Positions 1 to 5,673 of a stretch of DNA of 17,965 nt are shown here, piece after piece. The DNA is from Candidatus Neomarinimicrobiota bacterium (GTDB lineage: Bacteria; Fidelibacterota; Marinisomatia; Marinisomatales; TCS55). Position 1 is the stretch's first letter, and every line of letters begins with the position of its first letter. Location: NCBI GenBank assembly GCA_018651745.1, contig JABIDL010000039.1, positions 1-17,965 on the forward strand, written 5' to 3'. A program made the position numbers and the translations under genes. The notes under the pieces were generated by a model. That model saw nothing but the letters and a program-made list of their open reading frames with translations. It searched no databases and was not told the DNA's origin.

Positions 1-77
1 ATCCCCATTTCGGTTTGTTGGTCATTGCTGGTTGAAAAAGAAGAAGAGCTCATGATTACAAAATTTGGGAATGAATA

Positions 78-85
78 TAAAAAAT
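78..85. repeat. Target site duplication, left copy (8 bp)
   Basis: TAAAAAAT directly precedes the left inverted repeat of the insertion sequence and is repeated exactly at 821-828. Eight bases is the usual duplication length for IS1595-family elements. The perfect match indicates a fairly recent insertion. Confidence 0.93.
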
Positions 86-98
86 GGGTCATGACTAG
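86..98 (+). repeat. IS left terminal inverted repeat
   Basis: GGGTCATGACTAG is the exact reverse complement of 808-820. The match breaks down beyond 13 bases. TCATGA inside it is itself palindromic. Confidence 0.92.
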
Positions 99-130
99 AA
101 TGCGTAAAGTAAAAGGCTGTAAGTTCTTAT

Positions 131-811
131 ATGACAATGAGAAACAAGTATGTTAGTCGTTCCCATATTTCTGAGAAGAAATTTAGGCAGTTGGTTAAAC
201 TGTTTTCTTTGGATCTTGACGCCATTCAAATCAGTGAACTTTCCCATCTTAACCGCAATACCGTTAATCGCTATCTTAAGATTATTCGAACTAGAATCGC
301 AGAGCTTTGTAAAATTGAATCGCCACTTGGTGGCGAGGTGGAAATAGATGAAAGTTACTTTGGCGCAAAGCGAGTTAAAGGAAAGCGTGGACGTGGTGCT
401 AGCGGTAAAACAATTGTGTTTGGAATTTTGAAACGTAAAGGTAAAGTTTATACAGAAATTGTTCCAGATGCTTGTCGGAAGACGCTTCAGGATATCATAC
501 GGGGACGAGTAGATATGAAAACAATTATACATTCAGATGGCTGGAGAGCTTACAATGGATTGGTCGATTTGGGGTACAAAAAGCATTTTAGAGTCCATCA
601 TGGAAAGAATGAATTTGCAAGAGGTCGAGCCCATATTAATGGGATTGAAAGCTTTTGGGGATATGCTAAAACCAGGCTTTCTAAACATCGTGGAATTCAT
701 AAAAATGCGTTCTATTTTCATTTGAAAGAAAGTGAGTTTAGGTTCAATTTTAGGCATGAAAATATCTACCAAATATTACTCGAAAACTTTCGAAATAACC
801 CGCTAAACTAG
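131..811 (+). CDS. IS1595-family (ISXO2-like) DDE transposase
   Basis: This 226-residue protein carries out cut-or-copy transposition of the enclosing element. Residues about 14-56 form a helix-turn-helix-like region (QLVKLFSLDLDAIQISELSH, then NRNTVNRYLKII). The ISXO2-like catalytic domain follows. GGEVEIDESYFG supplies the first acidic residue (D73), IIHSDGWRAY the second (D136), and HINGIESFWGYAKTR the third block (N170/E173), which matches the DDE/DDN variants of this family. There is no N-terminal zinc ribbon, as in the IS1016 subgroup, and the length is normal. The stop codon (809-811) lies inside the right inverted repeat. Two in-frame ATGs occur at 131 and 137 without a good ribosome binding site. 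The start overlaps the tail of the interrupted host frame (which stops at 156), so translation may depend on read-in from that gene. Confidence 0.93.
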   Translation: MTMRNKYVSRSHISEKKFRQLVKLFSLDLDAIQISELSHLNRNTVNRYLKIIRTRIAELCKIESPLGGEVEIDESYFGAKRVKGKRGRGASGKTIVFGILKRKGKVYTEIVPDACRKTLQDIIRGRVDMKTIIHSDGWRAYNGLVDLGYKKHFRVHHGKNEFARGRAHINGIESFWGYAKTRLSKHRGIHKNAFYFHLKESEFRFNFRHENIYQILLENFRNNPLN

Positions 812-820
812 TCATGACCC
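808..820 (-). repeat. IS right terminal inverted repeat
   Basis: CTAGTCATGACCC is the perfect inverted copy of 86-98. It includes the transposase stop codon TAG (809-811). Confidence 0.92.
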
Positions 821-828
821 TAAAAAAT
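821..828. repeat. Target site duplication, right copy (8 bp)
   Basis: TAAAAAAT, identical to 78-85, immediately follows the right inverted repeat of the insertion sequence. Confidence 0.93.
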
Positions 829-899
829 ATATGGAAGTAACTGGTCAGTTTTTACCAAAACTAACCACGCTGAAAAAGCTGGAAGAACACGCCAGATAA
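829..899 (+). pseudogene. Methyltransferase-type gene, severed 3' end
   Basis: If the IS and one duplicate are removed, codon TAT is rebuilt across the junction (base 85 plus 829-830) and the frame continues as MEVTGQFLPKLTTLKK to TAA at 897-899. This is the lost C-terminal tail, 23 residues counting the rebuilt tyrosine. The Tyr and the F-L-P-K-L run resemble the usual ends of ICMT-type methyltransferases. The piece has no start of its own that would give a useful protein. It ends 43 bases before the M16 peptidase gene, so the two genes were probably co-transcribed before the insertion. Confidence 0.75.
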
Positions 900-942
900 G
901 AGTACTTTCCGTCCCCAAAATAGTTAAAAAACAAGGATACTT

Positions 943-3714
943 ATGGAACAAGTCAGACAAAAAACACGCATTATATTAACCTTTTTAGCGATGATAGGAA
1001 TCACAATGGCAAAAACACAAGTTTCAGGATATGATTATATAAAATCGTCAGGAGGTATCGACGAGTATTTATTAAAGAAAAACGGATTAAAGGTCTTGCT
1101 TATGGAAGACCACTCAGCACCGGTTGTCACCTTTATGGTGACGTACCATGTTGGATCAAGAAATGAAGCGGTTGGGCACACGGGGTCTACGCACCTATTA
1201 GAACACCTTATGTTCAAAGGATCGCGACGGTTTAACAAAGATAATGGAAAACCAATTTGGACCATGCTTCAAAATGTGGGCGCGCAAATAAATGCCACAA
1301 CCTGGCTGGATAGAACAAACTACTTTGAATTGCTTCCAAGCGAACACCTTGAAAGAGCAGTACAAATTGAAGCGGATAGAATGCGCAATGCGTTTTTAAG
1401 AGACGAAGACAGACAGCCAGAAATGACAGTTGTTAGAAATGAATTCGAACGCGGAGAAAACGATCCGTGGGACGTCTTAGATAAAAATATTTGGGCGACA
1501 GCATATCAGGCACACCCCTACCACCATTCCACGATTGGTTGGAAAACAGATATAGAAAACGTTTCAACGGATAGGCTGAAAGATTTTTATAACACCTATT
1601 ACTGGCCCAACAACGCCACCGTAACAATTATTGGAGATTTTGACAAAAAAGAGGCGTTGGGCATGGTTAAGAAACATTTTGGTAAACACAAATCAAGCGC
1701 TCACGACATTCCCGAAATGTATACAGAGGAACCCGAACAACAAGGCGCACGCAGACTGCTTGTAAAAAGATCTGGGCAAACGGGCATCGTGGGCATTGCA
1801 CATAAATCGCCAAAAGGAATTCACAAAGACACATATGCCCTTCAGATAATATCAAAAGTATTAGGCGATGGGAAATCCAGTAGGTTGTATAGAAAAATTG
1901 TGGACAAAGGATTAGCAACCGGGCTCTTTATGTGGGATTTCCCATTTAAAGATAATGGATTATTTATTACGTACGTTTTTATGACACCTGGCGCAGACCA
2001 CTCAGAAATAGAAAATATAATTCTAAATGAGTATGCATCTTTGCAATCTGATGGTATTACCGAAAATGAACTAAAAAGAGCAAAGGCACAGATAAAGTCT
2101 GAGATGGCCTTTAGTCGCGATGGTTCTTATTCAATAGCAAGCGCGCTTAACGAGGCTATTGCCGCCGGAGATTGGACTTTTTATACAACATATGCTGATA
2201 ATATAAACGCAGTAAAAACATCTGATGTAAAAGTAGTGGCTCAAAAATATCTCTTAGAGGATCAGAGCACAACTGGATATTTTATTCCAAAATCCGGATC
2301 TGATGGAGAGAATAACCCCGGTGCGTCGGGTGTTCACCAGCCATTAAATTGGCGACCCGAAAGCAAGAAAATCCCCGGTGTGAACCAATTGTCTAGCTCG
2401 ACAAGTGAAGGCGCAGTAAGCACCACGTCGCTTTCAAGCCAGATTGTTACATCTTATCCCGTAAAAGGAATCACGCTTTATACGATGCCAACCACGGTAA
2501 AAGATGTTGTTACCATTCGTGGAAGCATTTTGGGAGGCGACGAATTTAGCCCAAACACAAATCCTGTGATAGCAGACCTAACCGCAGCGATGTTAGACGA
2601 GGGAACCAAGTCGCACAACAAACTCGAAATAAGTGAAATGCTGGAATCTGTCGGAGCTTCGGTGGGTTTTTCGAGCGGGATGTACCGGGTCAACTTTTCT
2701 GCCCAATGTCTTAAAAAAGACATCCAAATGGTTATAAATCTTGTTGCGGAACAGCTCAAAGAACCCGCATTTAATAAAGAAGATTTGACAAACGTAAAGC
2801 TCCGATATGTTGGAAGCTTAAAGCGTGAAAAAGAAAACACCCGTCGCCAAGCCATGGGTCAATTTAGACGAACGCTATATCCAAAAGGACATCCGAATTA
2901 TAGTTTGGATACAGACGCTCAAATAAAGTTTATCGAAAAAACAACCGCCAAAGACTTATCCAGTTTTCATAAAAACAGTTACGGGTTGGGTGATATGATA
3001 ATCTCAGCCGTGGGAGACTTAGACACCAAAAAATTGAACGCTAGCATCCAAAAAGCTTTCAAAGGGTGGAAGAACTCAACACTTAAACAAGAGCCGTCCG
3101 GCCTAAATGCAAAAGCAAAAAAAGGAAGCACAGAGTTTTTAAAAATTAAGGATAAAACAAGCGCAGACGTGGTTGTTGGAATTCCAATTGGGATTGACAG
3201 AAATCACCCGGATTACTACCCGCTTGTGCTTGGGAATTATATTCTTGGAGGGAATTTTTCTGCTCGACTAATGCAAACAGTTAGAGACGAAGAGGGCTTA
3301 ACCTATGGAATTGGTTCAAGAGTAAGTGGCGTTGCATTTGGGAATGATGGATTTTGGTATGTGTCTGGCACATTTGCCCCAAACCTATTAAACAAGGGGA
3401 GAGAATCCGCACTAAAACAAATAAAAGCATGGGTTTCTGGAGGGGTTACTGCTGAGGAACTTGAAAACAAAAAAACAACAATAACCGGATCTTATAAAGT
3501 TGGTTTTGCAACAACATCGGGGTTAGCGCGCCAAATTCTTGCCAATGCCGAGCGAGGAAGAGAATTGTCGTTTTTAGATGCATATCCGAAAATTATTAAC
3601 GGACTGTTATTAAAGGATGTAAACAACGCAATTAAAACCTACATTAATGTTGACAAACTCATTACAGTTGGAGCGGGGACCATTGATATAGATGGAAATC
3701 CGCTTGAGGATTAA
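943..3714 (+). CDS. M16 family zinc metallopeptidase, two-repeat form, exported
   Basis: This 923-residue pitrilysin/PqqL-like protease is probably periplasmic or envelope-bound and cleaves peptides or misfolded proteins. Residues about 8-24 (TRIILTFLAMIGITMAKT) look like a signal peptide. The inverted zinc motif HLLEH is at 84-88 (H84, E87 and H88), and the third ligand is probably E167 in TVVRNEFERGEN. Residues about 40-255 form the first M16 domain and 270-450 the second. A Ser/Thr/Gly-rich linker at about 455-505 joins a second half (about 510-920) that has MLDEGT where the zinc motif would be, so that half is catalytically dead. The substrate-holding R781/Y788 pair lies in RDEEGLTYG. The length fits the four-domain single-chain type. 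AAGGA at 933-937 is a good ribosome binding site, which supports this start. The gene is downstream of the IS and may suffer polarity or read-through from it. Confidence 0.95.
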   Translation: MEQVRQKTRIILTFLAMIGITMAKTQVSGYDYIKSSGGIDEYLLKKNGLKVLLMEDHSAPVVTFMVTYHVGSRNEAVGHTGSTHLLEHLMFKGSRRFNKDNGKPIWTMLQNVGAQINATTWLDRTNYFELLPSEHLERAVQIEADRMRNAFLRDEDRQPEMTVVRNEFERGENDPWDVLDKNIWATAYQAHPYHHSTIGWKTDIENVSTDRLKDFYNTYYWPNNATVTIIGDFDKKEALGMVKKHFGKHKSSAHDIPEMYTEEPEQQGARRLLVKRSGQTGIVGIAHKSPKGIHKDTYALQIISKVLGDGKSSRLYRKIVDKGLATGLFMWDFPFKDNGLFITYVFMTPGADHSEIENIILNEYASLQSDGITENELKRAKAQIKSEMAFSRDGSYSIASALNEAIAAGDWTFYTTYADNINAVKTSDVKVVAQKYLLEDQSTTGYFIPKSGSDGENNPGASGVHQPLNWRPESKKIPGVNQLSSSTSEGAVSTTSLSSQIVTSYPVKGITLYTMPTTVKDVVTIRGSILGGDEFSPNTNPVIADLTAAMLDEGTKSHNKLEISEMLESVGASVGFSSGMYRVNFSAQCLKKDIQMVINLVAEQLKEPAFNKEDLTNVKLRYVGSLKREKENTRRQAMGQFRRTLYPKGHPNYSLDTDAQIKFIEKTTAKDLSSFHKNSYGLGDMIISAVGDLDTKKLNASIQKAFKGWKNSTLKQEPSGLNAKAKKGSTEFLKIKDKTSADVVVGIPIGIDRNHPDYYPLVLGNYILGGNFSARLMQTVRDEEGLTYGIGSRVSGVAFGNDGFWYVSGTFAPNLLNKGRESALKQIKAWVSGGVTAEELENKKTTITGSYKVGFATTSGLARQILANAERGRELSFLDAYPKIINGLLLKDVNNAIKTYINVDKLITVGAGTIDIDGNPLED

Positions 3715-3743
3715 TACCCAATTTCGTTTATATTATAACTGGG

Positions 3744-3770
3744 GGGCGCATACAGCGCCCTTTCTTTTTT
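3744..3770 (+). terminator. Rho-independent terminator after the M16 peptidase gene
   Basis: GGGCGC (3744-3749), loop ATACA, GCGCCC (3755-3760), followed by TTTCTTTTTT. The 6-bp all-G/C stem and U-rich tail are textbook. It lies 30 bases after the peptidase stop and ends only three bases before the next start codon. Confidence 0.9.
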
Positions 3771-3773
3771 AAG

Positions 3774-4238
3774 ATGGATATAATTCTTATTGCGGCCGTA
3801 ACTGCGAACGGAATGATTGCAAAATCTCATGATGAGATTATCACGTGGTCGCTGGATTTACACCTATTCCGAAAACAAACCACCGGGTTTCCTGTTATAA
3901 TGGGATCAAACACTAAAAAGACCCTTGCAACGGATCTAGATGAAAGACAGCTGATTGTGTTTCATCGGCAGGACGATCCAAAAGAGATATTATCCAAACT
4001 AGATTCAAAAAAATGTTTTATTATAGGTGGCGGAAAAACATATTCAGTATTCGCTCCTTACTTAACTCATTTATATTTAACCCCACATCCACTCATTTTT
4101 GGAAAAGGAATCCCCCTGTTTTTCGAATTAGATGGAAACTTAGAATTAAATTTTCAAACCTTAGTAGAAATAGATCCAGCAAAAGGTGTTTACCAGTATC
4201 AATATAAAGTACGACGTGATATTCATCACACACGCTGA
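3774..4238 (+). CDS. Dihydrofolate-reductase-like protein (DHFR/RibD-C fold)
   Basis: This 154-residue cytosolic protein probably reduces dihydrofolate to tetrahydrofolate with NADPH. DHFR signatures appear in order. IAAVTANGMIAK is the first strand. WSLDLHLFRKQTTG contains the catalytic acid D28 and F32 (the E. coli D27/F31 positions). PVIMGSNT is the nucleotide-binding strand, and IIGGGKTYSVF is the conserved G-G loop. LYLTPH carries the family threonine. The end, PLIFGKGIPLF, resembles the DHFR-like RibD C-terminal group more than classical FolA, so a related pteridine or pyrimidine reductase is a real alternative. No ribosome binding site is visible, because the start is three bases behind the preceding terminator tail. 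The next in-frame ATG (residue 14) would remove the first strand, so this start is preferred. No thymidylate synthase gene is adjacent. Confidence 0.78.
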   Translation: MDIILIAAVTANGMIAKSHDEIITWSLDLHLFRKQTTGFPVIMGSNTKKTLATDLDERQLIVFHRQDDPKEILSKLDSKKCFIIGGGKTYSVFAPYLTHLYLTPHPLIFGKGIPLFFELDGNLELNFQTLVEIDPAKGVYQYQYKVRRDIHHTR

Positions 4239-4282
4239 AACTAAAAGGGGTTATATTTTCAGCTAATTTTAGGAAATATAAT

Positions 4283-5479
4283 TTATTTTTGTGCCCGCCT
4301 AGCTTTAACCAAAGCTGATTTTACTTTAGCCCGAAGCGTACGATCGTCAACGGCGTTTATGGAATCCATGTTTCCACCAAGCCCTTCGTCCACCAACCTT
4401 TGTATGAAATCATCCTCAGATTCTTCATTCCCCACAGCCGCCGTGTTAACAGGCGAAACTTCGGGTATATTTTTAGGCATTGGCGGAAGATTTCCCGATC
4501 GCTTCGCTCGAACCATGGCTGATTTAGCCTTTCCCCGAAGTGCTTTATCTTTGATAGAATTGATAGGGTCCATATTTCCCCCGATTGCCTCGTTAACAAC
4601 ATAAGCAATACAATCATCATCGTTAGAAAATAGCGGTAGTGCAGAAGCATCAGAAGCGTCGGCAGAGTCCGATTCTGGAGGCGGTCCATCTTTTAATGCT
4701 TTTTCTAAATGTTTCTGGATCGACCCTCCTCGCTTTGCCCGCACCAATAATGATTTTGCTTTTCCCCGCGTTGCCTTTGATCCAATAACGGCGATGGGGT
4801 CCATATTGCCGGAAAGCCCAGCTTGAACAGCAAAAGCAATCATAGACAATTCTTGTTCGGGGGTCATTGTTGAAGTTTTATCAATCAAAACCTCGGGGCT
4901 TTCGCCAACGTTATCCTCCCTAATAAAAAATCCCAAATTTGAAAGAATATGAGATTTGGCGCCACTAAAACCAAAAAGCGTAAAAAACGAAAATAGACCC
5001 TTACTTGTTCTTTTACAGGTAACAATAGTATTTCCGTCAGAAGCTGTTTCAAGAGTAAAAGTTACCAATTCTTTAGACAGTGGATTAAATCGTAAAGAAA
5101 AAGTCAATTCTTTGTTTAGCTCAACAGCCATAATTCTTCCTCGATATAATGGCGAAATTGCATTTGTGCGAACAAGAACAAAAGAGCCGGGAGAAAAATC
5201 AAACCGGTCGAAGGAAAATTTATGCGCATATCGTTCGGCATCAACAATTGGAAGAATTTGTCTGATACCGGGGAACCATAAATTGTAATTAGAAAGCGAT
5301 GTAAGCGCCCTCCACACGCCCCCAACTTTTGCACTAAATGTATGTCGAACGATTGTCTCCGACATAAAGGGACTATAAAAAGATTGATATTTACTATTAA
5401 TAATCCTCTGGTCACTGAGGTCCCAGATAAGGAGTGCGGTTGTCCCTAAAACTAAAATGGCGGCAAAGGTTAATAACAT
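4283..5479 (-). CDS. Membrane-anchored SRPBCC-like protein with three 40-residue repeats, function unknown
   Basis: This 398-residue protein is of unknown function. Residues 2-19 form one membrane helix (LLTFAAILVLGTTALLIW). Positive charges follow the helix, which by the positive-inside rule suggests that the rest is cytoplasmic. Residues about 40-188 look like an SRPBCC (START/polyketide-cyclase) ligand-binding domain: SETIVRHTFSAKVGGVWRAL at the start, a W-F-P block, and alternating strands ending in a long helix. The tail has three equal, gapless 40-residue repeats at 213-252, 290-329 and 358-397. They share G-G-N-M-D-P-I, R-G-K-A-K-S and V-R-A-K-R, and are joined by acidic or Pro/Ser-rich linkers. 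The repeats are basic and probably helical, and I know no family for them. No clear ribosome binding site precedes the start. M39 is an alternative start but would lose the membrane helix. The gene converges on the reductase-like gene and diverges from the acylase gene. Confidence 0.8.
   Translation of the reverse strand: MLLTFAAILVLGTTALLIWDLSDQRIINSKYQSFYSPFMSETIVRHTFSAKVGGVWRALTSLSNYNLWFPGIRQILPIVDAERYAHKFSFDRFDFSPGSFVLVRTNAISPLYRGRIMAVELNKELTFSLRFNPLSKELVTFTLETASDGNTIVTCKRTSKGLFSFFTLFGFSGAKSHILSNLGFFIREDNVGESPEVLIDKTSTMTPEQELSMIAFAVQAGLSGNMDPIAVIGSKATRGKAKSLLVRAKRGGSIQKHLEKALKDGPPPESDSADASDASALPLFSNDDDCIAYVVNEAIGGNMDPINSIKDKALRGKAKSAMVRAKRSGNLPPMPKNIPEVSPVNTAAVGNEESEDDFIQRLVDEGLGGNMDSINAVDDRTLRAKVKSALVKARRAQK
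4289..4843 (-). repeat. Region coding three 40-residue protein repeats
   Basis: The repeats are encoded at 4724-4843, 4493-4612 and 4289-4408. They are collinear without gaps at protein level. All three keep GNMD at the same offset, followed by basic R-x-K-x-K-S and V-[RK]-A-[RK]-R. The DNA copies are diverged, so the duplication is old and has been kept by selection on the protein. Confidence 0.88.
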
Positions 5480-5502
5480 TTATTTAAGAAATTTGTGGCT
5501 GG

Positions 5503-5531
5503 ATTTTACAGTCAGTTAAAAAATAAACCAA
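5503..5531 (-). promoter_or_regulatory. Possible sigma70-type promoter for the SRPBCC/repeat protein gene
   Basis: On the minus strand TTGGTT (5526-5531), a 17-base spacer and TAAAAT (5503-5508) form a plausible -35/-10 pair about 25 bases upstream of the start codon. The -10 matches five of six consensus bases and the -35 only three. The rest of the divergent spacer 5480-5673 is A/T-rich. I see no firm promoter for the acylase side, only a TATATT at 5658-5663 very close to the start codon. Confidence 0.3.
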
Positions 5532-5673
5532 CCTTAGTGAATGCATTAATAATAAAGAAAACCCCAACGAAGTTTTGAGAAGCACGCGTTTTCATAATAA
5601 AACAATCACGATAAAAATCTATATCATTGTGATTAGACAAAACGACTGATAAGTTGATATATTCCAAAGCATC

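Larger units (their letters stand above)
1..156 (+). pseudogene. Isoprenylcysteine/phospholipid methyltransferase-type gene, 5' portion, interrupted by an IS
   Basis: This is the distal part of an open frame that enters from the left edge. It reads as a hydrophobic stretch, then VEKEEELMITKFGNEYKK, which resembles the conserved C-terminal block of ICMT/PEMT-type membrane methyltransferases (E-E-x-L-x-x-x-F-G-x-E-Y). Host sequence ends at base 85, where an insertion sequence begins. The frame then runs on into the IS for 23 codons and stops at TAG 154-156. Removing the IS and one target duplicate restores a frame that continues as YMEVTGQFLPKL, as expected for the family (see 829-899). The intact gene would have used S-adenosylmethionine to methylate a lipid or prenyl-type substrate at the membrane. 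The substrate is unknown. The family call rests only on this C-terminal block, because the core of the gene is outside the window. Whether the altered protein still works cannot be told. Confidence 0.72.
86..820 (+). mobile_element. Complete IS1595-family insertion sequence (IS1016-like), 735 bp
   Basis: The element is bounded by perfect 13-bp inverted repeats (86-98 and 808-820, outer end GGGTCATGACTAG) and flanked by an exact 8-bp direct repeat (78-85 and 821-828). It holds one transposase gene at 131-811 and no passenger genes. Length, single gene, repeat length and duplication size all fit the IS1016 group of the IS1595 family. The ends and the transposase frame are intact, so the element looks capable of movement. 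It interrupts the 3' end of a methyltransferase-type gene and lies 123 bases upstream of an M16 peptidase gene in the same orientation. Confidence 0.93.

Noticed and set aside
95-532. Open frame of 145 codons on the minus strand
   Set aside because: It runs antisense to the transposase inside the IS, has a low-complexity Phe/Asn/Ser composition and no recognisable domain.
4234-4263. GCTGAAA ... TTTCAGC stem between the convergent reductase-like and SRPBCC genes
   Set aside because: A seven-base stem with a 16-base loop and no proper T-tract is too weak to call a terminator.
5604-5637. AATCAC ... GTGATT inverted repeat upstream of the acylase gene
   Set aside because: The arms are only six bases and the spacing does not match a known regulator such as CRP/FNR. 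Expected by chance in A/T-rich sequence.
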